Source of the DNA: Mycobacterium senriense
GTDB taxonomy: Bacteria; Actinomycetota; Actinomycetes; Mycobacteriales; Mycobacteriaceae
Assembly: GCF_019668465.1 (NCBI RefSeq)
Contig: NZ_AP024828.1
Coordinates: 2,232,001-2,296,000 of the forward strand
Direction: 5' to 3'
DNA: 64,000 nt
Shown here: in pieces, positions 41,419 through 50,900 of the stretch
Layout: the number at the start of each line of letters is the position of its first letter
Position numbering within the stretch: position 1 is the first letter of the stretch
Notes under the pieces: generated by a model
Databases searched by the model: none
Told to the model about the DNA's origin: nothing
What the model saw: only the letters and a program-made list of their open reading frames with translations
Made by a program: the position numbers and the translations under genes

Positions 41419-44400
41419 TAGTCGATCACCACCAGCAGGTCGCCACCCTCCACCTGAGCGGTGTGCGACACCGCAATTCGTTCGACCTTGCCGGCCTTCG
41501 GGGTGGTGACGGCGGCCTCCATCTTCATCGCTTCGATCGTCGCGATGGTCTGGCCGGCTTCGACTTCCCCGCCGACCTCGGTGGTCACCGTCACGACGCC
41601 GGCGAAGGGCGCGGCGATGTGGTCCGGGTTGGCGCGGTCGGCCTTCTCGGCGGCGGGCACGTCCGAGGCGACGCCGCGGTCACGCACCACGACGGGACGC
41701 AGCTGACCGTTGAGGATGCACATCACGGTGCGCATACCGCGTTCGTCGGCCTCGGAGACGGCCTCCAGCCCGATCAGCAGCTCGACGCCGCGCTCCAGCT
41801 CGACGCGGTGTTCATCCCCGTGGCGCAACCCGTAGAAGAACTGGTTGGCGCTCAACCGCGAAGTGTCGCCGTACAGCTCGCGATGGTCCTCGAGTTCCTT
41901 GGTGGGTCCCGGGAAGAGCAGCCGGTTCAGCGCGGTCTGCCGGTCGGCACCGGGTGTGGCCAACGCCTTCTCGTCGTCGGCCGACAGTTGTTGCTCCGGC
42001 TTCGCCGGACCGCGTCCCTCTAATGCCTTGGTGCGCAACGGCTCGGGCCAGCCGCCCGGCGGGTCACCGAGTTCGCCGCGCAGAAAGCCGATGACCGAAT
42101 CCGGGATGTCGTAGCGTGCGGGATCGTCGGCGAATTCCTGCGCGCTGACCCCCGCTCCCACCAGCGCCAGCGCCAGGTCGCCGACCACCTTGCTGGACGG
42201 GGTGACCTTGACGAGGTGCCCCAGGATGGCATCGGCTCCGGCGTAGGCGTTTTCGATGTCCTCGAACCGGTCACCGAGGCCCAGCGCGATGGCCTGCTGG
42301 CGCAGGTTCGACAACTGGCCGCCGGGGATCTCATGGTGGTAGACGCGTCCCGTCGGCGCCGGCAGCCCGGATTCGAACGGCGCGTACACCTTTCGGAGCG
42401 CTTCCCAGTACGGTTCCAGGTCGCAGACCGCCGGCAGTGACAGCCCGGTGTCGTAGGCCGTGTTGGCCGCGGCGGCCACGATCGACGACAGCGCGGGCTG
42501 GCTGGTGGTGCCCGCGAGCGGGGCGGCGGCGCCGTCGACGGCGTCGGCCCCGGCGTGCCAGGCCGCCACATAGGTCGCCAGCTGCCCGCCCGGCGTGTCG
42601 TGGGTGTGCACGTGCACCGGTACATCGAAACGGGACTTGAGCGCCGAGACCAGCGTCGCGGCCGCGGGCGCGCGCAGCAGGCCGGCCATGTCCTTGATCG
42701 CCAGCACGTGTGCGCCCGCGTCGACGATCTGTTCGGCCAGCTTCAGGTAATAGTCGAGCGTGTACAGCTTTTCGGCCGGGTCGCTGAGATCACCGGTGTA
42801 GGACATAGCCACCTCGGCAATCGCCGCCCCGGTTTCCCGCACGGCGTCGATGGCCGGCCGCATCGAGTCAACGTTGTTCAGCGCATCGAAGATCCGGAAG
42901 ATATCGATGCCGGTCGCCGTCGCCTCCTGGACGAACGCCGTGGTGACCGTCTCCGGATAGGGTGTGTAGCCGACGGTGTTGCGCCCGCGCAGCAACATCT
43001 GCAGGCAGATGTTGGGCAGCGCCTCGCGCAGCGTGGCCAGCCGTTCCCACGGGTCTTCCTTCAGAAAGCGCAGCGCCACATCATAAGTTGCCCCGCCCCA
43101 GCATTCGATGGACAGGAGCTGCGGTGTGGTCCGCGCGATATAGGGCGCCACCTTGATCAGGCCGCTGGTGCGGACCCGCGTGGCCAGCAGGGACTGGTGC
43201 GCGTCGCGGAACGTGGTGTCGGTGACGCCGACGCCGGGCGACTCGCGCAGCCAGGTCGCGAATCGCTCCGGCCCGAGTTCGGTCAACCGCTGCTTGGATC
43301 CCGCAGGCGGGTCAGTCGAGAGGTCGATGTCGGGCAGCTTGTCGTGCGGGTACACCGCCGACGGACGCTCACCGTGTGGCTTGTTGACGGTGACGTCGGC
43401 CAGGTAGTTGAGAATCTTGGTGCCGCGGTCGGCGGAGGTGCGGGCGGTGAGCAGCTGCGGGCGCTCCTCGATGAACGATGTCGTGATGCGGCCGGCCTGA
43501 AAGTCCGGGTCGTCCAGAACGGCTTGCAGGAACGGGATATTCGTCGAGACACCGCGGATCCGGAACTCGGCGACCGCCCGTCGCGCCCGGCGCACGGCCG
43601 TGGCGAAGTCGCGGCCCCGGCAGGTCAGCTTGATCAGCATCGAGTCGAAGTGCGCGCTGATGTCCGCACCCAGCGTGGTGCCGCCGTCCAACCGGATGCC
43701 CGCGCCGCCCGGGGTGCGGTAGGCGGTGATCCGGCCGGTGTCCGGGCGGAAGCCGTTCGCCGGATCCTCGGTGGTGATCCGGCACTGCAGCGCCGCGCCG
43801 TGCGGGACGACCGAATCCTGGTTCAAGCCAATGTCTTCCAGGCTCTGCCCGCCGGCGATCCGCAGCTGCGCCGACACCAGGTCGACATCGGTGATCTCCT
43901 CGGTGACCGTGTGCTCGACCTGGATCCGCGGGTTCATCTCGATGAACACGTGATTGCCGCGTTCGTCGAGTAAGAACTCGACCGTGCCGGCACACGTATA
44001 GCCGATGTTGCGCGCGAACGCCACCGCGTCCGCGCAGATCTGTTGGCGCAGTTCAGGGGCCAGGTTGGGTGCCGGTGCGATCTCGACGACCTTCTGGTGG
44101 CGGCGCTGCACGCTGCAGTCCCGCTCGTAGAGGTGCATGACGTTGCCCTGGGTGTCGGCCAGGATCTGCACCTCGATGTGCCGCGGATTGATCACCGCCT
44201 GCTCGAGAAACACCGAGGCGTCCCCGAACGCGGACTCAGCCTCACGGCTGGCGGCCTCGATCGCCTCGGGCAGCGACGTGGCGTCGGCCACCCGGCGCAT
44301 CCCTCGACCGCCGCCACCGGCGACCGCCTTGACGAACAGCGGGAACTCCATCGACTCGGAGGCCGTCATCAGTTCGTCCACCGACGTCGAGGGTGCCGAG

Positions 44401-44801
44401 GAAGCCAGCACCGGAAGACCGGCTTCCCGCGCCGCCGCGATCGCCCGCGACTTGTTGCCCGTGAGCTCGAGCACCTCCGCGCTCGGGCCGACGAAGGTGA
44501 TGCCCGCCGCGCCGCACGCTGCCGCCAGGTCCGGATTCTCCGACAGGAAGCCATACCCGGGGTAAATCGCATCCGCTTCGCAAGCCTGGGCCGTCGCGAC
44601 GATGTCGTCGACCGACAGGTACGCGCGGACCGGGTGGCCCTCCTCGCCGATCTGGTAGGACTCGTCGGCCTTCAGCCGATGCACCGAATTGCGGTCCTCG
44701 TAGGGATAGATCGCGACCGTGCCGATTTCCAGCTCATAGGCCGCGCGGAACGCGCGGATCGCTATCTCCCCGCGATTGGCGACCAATACCTTCGCAAACA
44801 C
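41418..44801 (-). CDS. pyc: Pyruvate carboxylase
   Basis: A 1127-residue biotin enzyme making oxaloacetate from pyruvate, bicarbonate and ATP. Biotin carboxylase (1 to about 460): FAKVLVANRGEIAIRAFRAA, GGGGRGMRRV, FIEMNPRIQVEHTVTEEIT. Carboxyltransferase (about 530-830): VTDTTFRDAHQSLLATRVR, WGGATYDVALRFLKEDPW, DMAGLLRAPAAATLV, VHTHDTPGGQ. Biotinyl domain with K1093 in TIEAMKMEAAV. GTG 44801 gives 1127 aa, the length I recall for M. tuberculosis Pyc; a longer frame upstream overlaps prpC and is not used. It starts 5 bp after prpC, so it belongs to the methylcitrate operon. Uncommon placement. Confidence 0.96.
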   Translation of the reverse strand: MFAKVLVANRGEIAIRAFRAAYELEIGTVAIYPYEDRNSVHRLKADESYQIGEEGHPVRAYLSVDDIVATAQACEADAIYPGYGFLSENPDLAAACGAAGITFVGPSAEVLELTGNKSRAIAAAREAGLPVLASSAPSTSVDELMTASESMEFPLFVKAVAGGGGRGMRRVADATSLPEAIEAASREAESAFGDASVFLEQAVINPRHIEVQILADTQGNVMHLYERDCSVQRRHQKVVEIAPAPNLAPELRQQICADAVAFARNIGYTCAGTVEFLLDERGNHVFIEMNPRIQVEHTVTEEITDVDLVSAQLRIAGGQSLEDIGLNQDSVVPHGAALQCRITTEDPANGFRPDTGRITAYRTPGGAGIRLDGGTTLGADISAHFDSMLIKLTCRGRDFATAVRRARRAVAEFRIRGVSTNIPFLQAVLDDPDFQAGRITTSFIEERPQLLTARTSADRGTKILNYLADVTVNKPHGERPSAVYPHDKLPDIDLSTDPPAGSKQRLTELGPERFATWLRESPGVGVTDTTFRDAHQSLLATRVRTSGLIKVAPYIARTTPQLLSIECWGGATYDVALRFLKEDPWERLATLREALPNICLQMLLRGRNTVGYTPYPETVTTAFVQEATATGIDIFRIFDALNNVDSMRPAIDAVRETGAAIAEVAMSYTGDLSDPAEKLYTLDYYLKLAEQIVDAGAHVLAIKDMAGLLRAPAAATLVSALKSRFDVPVHVHTHDTPGGQLATYVAAWHAGADAVDGAAAPLAGTTSQPALSSIVAAAANTAYDTGLSLPAVCDLEPYWEALRKVYAPFESGLPAPTGRVYHHEIPGGQLSNLRQQAIALGLGDRFEDIENAYAGADAILGHLVKVTPSSKVVGDLALALVGAGVSAQEFADDPARYDIPDSVIGFLRGELGDPPGGWPEPLRTKALEGRGPAKPEQQLSADDEKALATPGADRQTALNRLLFPGPTKELEDHRELYGDTSRLSANQFFYGLRHGDEHRVELERGVELLIGLEAVSEADERGMRTVMCILNGQLRPVVVRDRGVASDVPAAEKADRANPDHIAAPFAGVVTVTTEVGGEVEAGQTIATIEAMKMEAAVTTPKAGKVERIAVSHTAQVEGGDLLVVID

Positions 44802-44806
44802 GGTAT

Positions 44807-45934
44807 TTACGATAGAGCGCGCTGCGGAGGTCCGACATACTCGCTCAGCGGACGGATCAACGCGTTGGATGCGGTCTGCTCGATGATGTGTGCCGTCCAG
44901 CCGGTAATCCGGCTCATCACGAAGATCGGCGTGAAGATGCCGATGTCGAAGCCCATCAGGTAGTAGGCCGGCCCGGTCGGGAAGTCCAGGTTGGGTTTGA
45001 TGCCATTGGCCTCGGCCATGCCCCTCTCCAGGACCTCGTAAATGTCGAGCCACTTCTGGCCCGCGCGGGCCGCGGCGACGCGTTTGAGGGCCTCCTTCAT
45101 GGTCGGCACCCGTGAGTCGCCGTTTTTGTACACCCGGTGCCCAAAGCCCATGATCTTGTCTTTGCGATCCAGCTTGCCCCGCAGCCACTCCGCGGCCTTG
45201 TCGGCGGTACCGATCTCGAGCATGTCGTGCATGACCGCTTCGTTGGCGCCGCCGTGCAGCGGGCCCTTGAGAGCGCCGATGGCGGCGGTGACCGCGCTGT
45301 AGATGTCGGACTGGGTCGAGGTGACCACCCGGGCGGCGAACGTCGACGCGTTGAAGCTGTGCTCGGCATACAGGACCATCGACTGCTCGAACGCATCCAC
45401 GACCACCTGCTCGGGCACGTCACCGAAGCACATGTGCAGGAAATTCTGCGCATAGTTCATGTGGCTGTGCGGGGCGATGGGTTCCAGGCCACGCCGGCGG
45501 CGCATGTCGGCGGCGACGATGGTGGGCAGCACCGCGAACATCCGCAGCGCCTTGGCGTAGTTGGCCGCCGGACTGCTGTCGTCCTCTTCGGGATCTTCGG
45601 CGCCCATAGAGCTGATGAAGGTGCGCACCACGTCCATCGGGTGGCAGGTTTCGGGCAACTTGGACAACAGCGACACCTGGGATCGGTTCAGCCGGCGGGC
45701 GGCCCGTTCCCGCTGGGTGAACAGCGCAAGCTGTTGATCGTCGGGCAGCTCGCCGTGCCACAGCAGGTAGGCGACCTGCTCGAAGCTGCAGTTGGCCGCC
45801 AGGTCTTGGACCGCGTATCCCCGGTAGGTCAGGGAATTGGTCTCCGGGACGACCTTGGAAATGGCGGTGGTGTCGACCACGACACCGGCCAGGCCCTTGT
45901 AGATGCGGGGTTGGTTGTCTTCGACGGTGCTCAT
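44807..45934 (-). CDS. prpC: 2-Methylcitrate synthase
   Basis: A 375-residue citrate synthase-family enzyme joining propionyl-CoA to oxaloacetate. Motifs: YRGYAVQDLAANCSFEQVAYLLWHGELP, the first catalytic His in SHMNYAQNFLHM/LYAEHSFNASTFAARV, GALKGPLHGGANEAVMHDML, the second in IMGFGHRVYKNGDSR, and LDFPTGPAYYLMGFDIGIFTPIFVMSRITGWTAHIIEQ with the catalytic Asp. The operon context with prpB and prpD decides methylcitrate rather than citrate synthase. ATG 45934 overlaps the prpB stop (ATGA). Confidence 0.95.
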   Translation of the reverse strand: MSTVEDNQPRIYKGLAGVVVDTTAISKVVPETNSLTYRGYAVQDLAANCSFEQVAYLLWHGELPDDQQLALFTQRERAARRLNRSQVSLLSKLPETCHPMDVVRTFISSMGAEDPEEDDSSPAANYAKALRMFAVLPTIVAADMRRRRGLEPIAPHSHMNYAQNFLHMCFGDVPEQVVVDAFEQSMVLYAEHSFNASTFAARVVTSTQSDIYSAVTAAIGALKGPLHGGANEAVMHDMLEIGTADKAAEWLRGKLDRKDKIMGFGHRVYKNGDSRVPTMKEALKRVAAARAGQKWLDIYEVLERGMAEANGIKPNLDFPTGPAYYLMGFDIGIFTPIFVMSRITGWTAHIIEQTASNALIRPLSEYVGPPQRALS

Positions 45935-46848
45935 TGCACGCCTCCTCGGAGGGCGAAGTTGTAAATGTCGGAATCGAATTGGTTGTAATCGGCGTAGCGC
46001 AGCAGCTCGTAGAGTCGGCTGCGCTGTTGCATGCGGTCTAGAAGCCCGGATTGTGTTCCGCTGTCGGCTATTTCACGAAGGCCGGCCTCGACCGCGTGCA
46101 TGGCCAGCCGAAGAGTGGTCACCGGGTAGATCACCACGTTGTAGCCGATGTCGGACAGCTGCCGAGCGGTCAACAGCTCTGACTTGCCGAACTCGGTCAT
46201 ATTCGCCAGCAGCGGCGTGTCCACCGCGGCGCGGAACTGTTCGAATTCCGTCGGCGTGTGCAGCGCTTCGGTGAAGATCAGGTCGGCGCCCGCGTCGGCA
46301 TAAGCCTTCGCGCGGTCGATCGCCGCCGGAATCCCTTCGATGCCGGCGGCGTCGGTGCGGGCGCAGATGATGAAATTCGGGTCGCGCCTGGCGGATACGG
46401 CGGCGCGCAGGCGTTTGATCATCTCGCCGGCCGGCACCACCGCCTTGCCGTCGAGATGTCCGCACCGCTTGGGGTTTTCCTGATCCTCCAAATGGCAACC
46501 GGCCAGCCCGGCGTCCTCCAGCACGGTCACGGTGCGCGCGGCACTCATCGGTTCTCCGAAACCGGTGTCGGCATCGATGAGGGTGGGCAGGTCGGTGACC
46601 GAAGCGATCTGTGCGCCGCGACCGCTGACTTCGGTGAGGGTGGTCAGGCCGATGTCGGGCAGGCCGAGGTCGGCCGACAGCACCGCCCCGGACACGTAGA
46701 CCCCGTCGAATCCGAGTTCGGCGACGAGCTTTGCCACCAGGGGCGAGAAGGCGCCCGGAAACCGTTGTAGCCGACCACTTTCCAGCGCGGCGCGGAATTG
46801 CGCCCGTTTCTCTGCCGCGGGCGAGCCCGCGCCGATCAGTCCGCTCAT
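45931..46848 (-). CDS. prpB: Methylisocitrate lyase
   Basis: A 305-residue PEP mutase/isocitrate lyase superfamily enzyme splitting 2-methylisocitrate to pyruvate and succinate. LPDIGLTTLTEVSGRGAQI, LIDADTGFGEPMSAARTV (metal DxD), LEDQENPKRC129GHLDGKAVV with the catalytic Cys in KRCGH, and ARTDAAGIEGIPAAIDRAKAY. ATG 46848 overlaps the prpD stop (ATGA). M. tuberculosis lacks PrpB and uses isocitrate lyase for this step, as far as I know, so this organism has a dedicated enzyme. Confidence 0.95.
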   Translation of the reverse strand: MSGLIGAGSPAAEKRAQFRAALESGRLQRFPGAFSPLVAKLVAELGFDGVYVSGAVLSADLGLPDIGLTTLTEVSGRGAQIASVTDLPTLIDADTGFGEPMSAARTVTVLEDAGLAGCHLEDQENPKRCGHLDGKAVVPAGEMIKRLRAAVSARRDPNFIICARTDAAGIEGIPAAIDRAKAYADAGADLIFTEALHTPTEFEQFRAAVDTPLLANMTEFGKSELLTARQLSDIGYNVVIYPVTTLRLAMHAVEAGLREIADSGTQSGLLDRMQQRSRLYELLRYADYNQFDSDIYNFALRGGVQ

Positions 46849-48353
46849 CAGAAGATTCCCGCTGGAATCTTGGGCGCCTTCTCGAGCACCAGCGGACCGA
46901 CGGTGATGTTGAGCGCACCCAGCGCGCCCGCCTGTAGGTCCGGCAGGGCCTCAGCAGCTGACAGGAACCGCTGCTGCTCGGTGTGACTGACGACAGCCTC
47001 GGCCAACTCGGTGAATTTCCCGATGTACTGCTTGCGCTCAAACGACCGGGCCCCCAAGGGGTGTGCGTCGGCGACGGCGATCTCGTCGACGATGACCTCA
47101 CCGTTTTTCAGCGTGACCTCGGCGCGGGCACCGAATGCCTTCTCCGCGGGGTCGGCGGAGTGGTAGCGCCGGGTCCATTCGGGATCGTCGACCGTCGAGA
47201 CCTTGCGCCACAGCTCGATGGTGTCGGGCCGGTGTGCCCGCTCCGGTGCGTAAGACCTTTCGTGATGCCAGGTTCCGTCCTGCAGCGCGACCGCGAAGAT
47301 GTACATCACCGAGTGGTCCAGCGTTTCGCGGGAGGCATCGGGGTCGAACTTCTGGGGATCGCCTGATCCGGTGCCGATCACGTAGTGGGTGTGGTGGCTG
47401 GTGTGCAGCACGATCGTGGCGATCTGGCGCAGGTCGCCGATCTGTTCGCGCATCCGGCGGGCCAGGTCGATCAGCGCCTGGCTCTGATATTCGGCCGAGT
47501 GCTCCTTGGTGTAGCTGTCCAGGATGGCGCGCTTGGGCTCGCCGGGTTCGGGCAGCGGGACCTGGTAGGTGTGCTCGGGACCCGAGAGCAGCCAGGCGAT
47601 CACCCCGTCCTCGCCCTCCCAGATCGGGGCGGGCGCGCCCTCGCCGCGCATGGCGCGGTCGACCGCCTCGATGGCGACCTTGCCCGCCCAGGCGGGCGCG
47701 TACGCCTTCCAGCTGGAGATCAGGCCCTTGCGTGACTGCCGGGTGGACGTCGTCACATGCAACGCCTGCCCGATCGCCTGGTAGATGGTCTCCTTGTCCA
47801 GCCGCAGCATGGTTCCCAGGCCGGCGGCCACTGACGGGCCGAGGTGGGCGACGTGGTCAATCTTGTGCTCGTGCAAGCAGATACCCTTGACCAGATCGAT
47901 CTGGATCTCGTAACCGGTTGCGATGCCGCGAATCAGGTCGGCTCCGCCGATCCCGAGGTGCTGGGCAACGGCCACCAGCGGGGGGATGTTGTCGCCCGGG
48001 TGGGAGTACTCGGCGGCCAGGAAGGTGTCGTGGAAGTCCAGTTCGCGCACGGCGACGCCGTTGGCCCAGGCCGCCCACTCCGGGGAGTAATCGCCCTGGA
48101 TGCCGAAAATCTTCGCGCCCTTGAGCGAGTTGGGGTGCGCCTGCGCCTGAGCCCGCGCCGCGGCGACCGGGCGACGCGTCACCGAGGCGGCCGAAACGGC
48201 GGCGTTGTCGATGATGCGGTTGATCACCATCGCCTCGGTATCCGCAGGCACGGAGATCGGGTCCGCCGCGACCTCGGCGATCTTCCACGCCAAGTGCTCG
48301 CTACGCGGGAAGTCGTCGGCGCTGCGCCGGGTTCGCACATCATGGATCCGCAT
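46848..48353 (-). CDS. prpD: 2-Methylcitrate dehydratase
   Basis: A 501-residue MmgE/PrpD-family dehydratase converting 2-methylcitrate to 2-methylaconitate. [86 protein letters not shown] (the DxxD and HPGD motifs), [33 protein letters not shown], and [11 protein letters not shown] near the end. ATG 48353 chosen because family homology begins with MRIHDVR. First gene of the prpDBC-pyc operon, divergent from prpR with 118 bp between. No ATP-independent PrpF isomerase is seen nearby. Confidence 0.96.
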   Translation of the reverse strand: MRIHDVRTRRSADDFPRSEHLAWKIAEVAADPISVPADTEAMVINRIIDNAAVSAASVTRRPVAAARAQAQAHPNSLKGAKIFGIQGDYSPEWAAWANGVAVRELDFHDTFLAAEYSHPGDNIPPLVAVAQHLGIGGADLIRGIATGYEIQIDLVKGICLHEHKIDHVAHLGPSVAAGLGTMLRLDKETIYQAIGQALHVTTSTRQSRKGLISSWKAYAPAWAGKVAIEAVDRAMRGEGAPAPIWEGEDGVIAWLLSGPEHTYQVPLPEPGEPKRAILDSYTKEHSAEYQSQALIDLARRMREQIGDLRQIATIVLHTSHHTHYVIGTGSGDPQKFDPDASRETLDHSVMYIFAVALQDGTWHHERSYAPERAHRPDTIELWRKVSTVDDPEWTRRYHSADPAEKAFGARAEVTLKNGEVIVDEIAVADAHPLGARSFERKQYIGKFTELAEAVVSHTEQQRFLSAAEALPDLQAGALGALNITVGPLVLEKAPKIPAGIF

Positions 48354-48430
48354 AAGCCACACAGTACGCAGCGCCGGATACCGGGTAAATCCCCTGTAAA
48401 AGCGTAATTGTGTGTCCTTAGCGGCAGGGT

Positions 48431-48438
48431 TTTGCAAA
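48431..48438. promoter_or_regulatory. PrpR/RamB-type operator TTTGCAAA
   Basis: The palindrome TTTGCAAA lies in the 118-bp divergent prpD/prpR gap, 34 bp before the likely prpR GTG and 78 bp before the prpD ATG. The same octamer is described for M. tuberculosis PrpR at prpR, prpDC and icl1 promoters and forms part of the C. glutamicum RamB box, from memory. It continues CTTTGTGAAA, an imperfect second half. Confidence 0.7.
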
Positions 48439-48471
48439 CTTTGTGAAAGGGGCGGGCGTAGCGTGTGTCAG

Positions 48472-49917
48472 GTGGCGAAGACGTTCGCCGGAGCGCGGCT
48501 GCGGCGATTGCGCGAGGAGCAGGGGCTGACTCAGGTGGCGCTGGCGCGCGTCCTGGGACTGTCGACCAGTTACGTCAATCAGCTGGAAAATGATCAGCGC
48601 CCGATCACGGTTCCGGTGCTACTCACGCTCACCGAGCGGTTCGACTTGCCGACGCACTACTTCGCACCGGAATCCGACGCCCGCTTGGTGTCGGACCTGC
48701 GTGAGGTCCTGGCCGATACGTCTGCGACGGCCGGGCAAGTCGAGGAGTTGGTCGCCCGCATGCCGGCGATCGGGCAGACACTGGTCAATCTGCACCGCCG
48801 GCTGCATGACACCACCGCCGACCTCGAAGCGCTGCACAGTCGCGCGAATGTCGACATGTCGGGAATGTCCCAGCAGCCAATGCCTTTCGAAGAGGTCCGC
48901 GATTTCTTCTACGATCGCAGGAACTACATCGGCGAACTGGACGTCGCGGCCGAAGATCTCTTCAACGAGAACCGGTTGCGCATCGGGGGTCTCGACGGCC
49001 AGCTGGCGGAGCTGCTCGCCGACCAACTCGGTGTCGCGGTGGTGATCGACGACGGCCAGGCGCTGGGTCCCAACTCCAAACGGCTGTTTGCGCCCGAATC
49101 GAAGACCCTTTATCTGGCGCGGTGGCTTCACCCCGGCCAGCGCGCTTTTCAGCTCGCCACCCAGATCGCCCTGCTGACCCAGGAAAGGATGATCACCGGG
49201 ATCATCGCCGGCGACGATCAGCTCAGCGACGATGCGCGTGGCGTCGCCCACATCGGTCTGGCCAACTATTTCGCCGGTGCCCTGTTGCTGCCTTACCTGA
49301 GATTCCTGGAAGCCGCAGAGGGTGTCCGCTACGACATCGACCAGCTGGCAAGGCGATTCGATGTGGGGTTCGAAACCATCTGCCATCGGCTGTCCACCCT
49401 GCAACGCCCCAACGCGCGCGGCGTTCCCTTCATCTTCGTCCGCACCGACAGCGCGGGAAACATCTCTAAGCGGCAGTCGGCCACGGCGTTTCACTTCTCC
49501 CGTGTCGGCGGAAACTGTCCGTTGTGGGTGGTGCATCATGCGTTTTCCCGGCCCGGCCAATTCCTGACGCAGGTCGCGCAGATGCCCGATGAGCGCACCT
49601 ACTTCTGGATAGCGCGGACCACGACGACCGAGCCGAGCCGCTACCTCGGTCCGGACAAGAGCTTCGCCATCGGGTTGGGCTGCGACGTCGCCCATGCCGA
49701 GAAACTCATCTACTCCGTAGGCATCGATCCGACCAACGCCGAATCGATCGTGCCGATCGGCGCCGGCTGCAAGATCTGTGACCGGCCCGCCTGCCCGCAA
49801 CGCGCCTTCCCGTATCTGGGTCGCCCGGTATACGTCGATCCGCACAGCAGCACGGACCTTCCTTACCCGCCAGCGATAGCCATGCACCGGATTGGGGAGA
49901 CGGCATGCCCAAGGTAG
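48472..49917 (+). CDS. prpR: Propionate-responsive regulator PrpR
   Basis: A 481-residue regulator. An XRE HTH at 1-60 (GARLRRLREEQGLTQVALARVLGLSTSYVNQLENDQRPITVPVLL), then the IrrE-like/ScfR domain (FQLATQIALL, GLANYFAGALLLPYLRFLEAAEGVRYDIDQLARRFDVGFETICHRLSTLQ) and the short-chain fatty-acyl regulator C-terminus with RQSATAFHFSRVGGNCPLW and GCKICDRPACPQRAFPYLG; the cysteines fit the iron-sulfur site known in M. tuberculosis PrpR (Rv1129c). GTG 48472 is the best start; GTG 48463 would add three residues. Activates the methylcitrate genes when propionyl-CoA is present. Its 3' end overlaps the next gene by 13 bp. Confidence 0.93.
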   Translation: MAKTFAGARLRRLREEQGLTQVALARVLGLSTSYVNQLENDQRPITVPVLLTLTERFDLPTHYFAPESDARLVSDLREVLADTSATAGQVEELVARMPAIGQTLVNLHRRLHDTTADLEALHSRANVDMSGMSQQPMPFEEVRDFFYDRRNYIGELDVAAEDLFNENRLRIGGLDGQLAELLADQLGVAVVIDDGQALGPNSKRLFAPESKTLYLARWLHPGQRAFQLATQIALLTQERMITGIIAGDDQLSDDARGVAHIGLANYFAGALLLPYLRFLEAAEGVRYDIDQLARRFDVGFETICHRLSTLQRPNARGVPFIFVRTDSAGNISKRQSATAFHFSRVGGNCPLWVVHHAFSRPGQFLTQVAQMPDERTYFWIARTTTTEPSRYLGPDKSFAIGLGCDVAHAEKLIYSVGIDPTNAESIVPIGAGCKICDRPACPQRAFPYLGRPVYVDPHSSTDLPYPPAIAMHRIGETACPR

Positions 49918-50894
49918 CGATTCTCGATGACTACGCGGGCGTGGCCTTACAGGTTGCCGACTGGTCGCCCGTGCAAAAGCGGTCCGAGGTAACCGTTTTC
50001 GGCCGGCACCTCGCCGAGGACGAGGCGGCCGATGCGCTGCGGCCGTTTGATGTGGTGTGCACCCTGCGAGAGCGGATGGCCTTTCCGCGCACCCTGATCG
50101 AGCGGCTGCCGGACCTGAAGCTGATCACGATCGTCGGCAGGAGCCTGCCCAACCTCGACATGGCCGCAGCAACCGAACACGGGATTTTGGTGGCACATTC
50201 GGATTTCGCCCATCCCCGATTCAAGTCCATGCGCGATGCCACGCCGGAACTCGCCTGGGGGCTGATGATCGCGACGGTGCGCAATCTCGCCGACGAGCAT
50301 CGCAACATGCGGGCCGGCGGGTGGCAGAGCAGCGCGGGTATCACCCTGTCCGGCAAGACCCTCGGGCTGCTGGGCCTGGGCAGAGTCGGCCGGCGCATGG
50401 CCGAATACGCCTCGGTGTTCGGCATGGAAGTCGTTGCGTGGAGCCAGAATCTCACCGAGCAGGCCGCCGCGAGCGTGGGCGCCCGCCGAGTCGAGAAGGC
50501 GACGCTGTTCGAATGCTCGGACGTGGTCTCCATTCATCTGGTGCTCTCGGAACGCACCCGGGGACTAGTCGGTGCGGCCGAGCTGGCATTGATGAAGCCA
50601 CACGCCTACTTGATCAACACCTCCAGGGGCCCGATCGTCGATGAGGCGTCCCTGCTGGCTGCGCTGGAAAGCCGGCGCATCGCCGGGGCCGGACTCGACG
50701 TCTATGACACCGAGCCGCTGCCGAAAGACCATCCGCTGCGGCTCCTTTCGAACGTGACCCTGTCTCCCCACCTTGGGTACGTCACCCGCGAGATGCTGGG
50801 CGCCTTCTACTCCGACTCGGTGGAATCGGTGGTGGCCTTCCTGGACGGAAAGCCCATCAGGATCGCTAATCCCGAAGTAACGCAACGAGATTAA
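49905..50894 (+). CDS. D-2-hydroxyacid dehydrogenase
   Basis: A 329-residue NAD-dependent dehydrogenase of the phosphoglycerate dehydrogenase group. Substrate domain start PKVAILDDYAGVALQVADWSP; NAD loop LGLLGLGRVGRRMAEYA; catalytic Arg in LINTSRGPIVDEASLL, Glu in YDTEPLPKDHPL and His in TLSPHLGYVTREML. DDYAGVAL starts occur in hydroxyacid dehydrogenases that act on hydroxy-pyruvate-like acids. Overlaps the prpR 3' end and has a GGGGAGAC site, so it may be transcribed with it; a link to propionate or lactate use is inference. Confidence 0.9.
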   Translation: MPKVAILDDYAGVALQVADWSPVQKRSEVTVFGRHLAEDEAADALRPFDVVCTLRERMAFPRTLIERLPDLKLITIVGRSLPNLDMAAATEHGILVAHSDFAHPRFKSMRDATPELAWGLMIATVRNLADEHRNMRAGGWQSSAGITLSGKTLGLLGLGRVGRRMAEYASVFGMEVVAWSQNLTEQAAASVGARRVEKATLFECSDVVSIHLVLSERTRGLVGAAELALMKPHAYLINTSRGPIVDEASLLAALESRRIAGAGLDVYDTEPLPKDHPLRLLSNVTLSPHLGYVTREMLGAFYSDSVESVVAFLDGKPIRIANPEVTQRD

Positions 50895-50900
50895 ACCGGC

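Noticed and set aside
42555..43973. 472-codon plus-strand frame opposite pyc.
   Set aside because: Antisense to a fully conserved pyruvate carboxylase; no recognisable domain.
44802..45188. N-terminal extension of pyc by 129 codons.
   Set aside because: It lies inside prpC. The GTG at 44801 gives the known 1127-aa enzyme length beginning FAKVLVANRGE.
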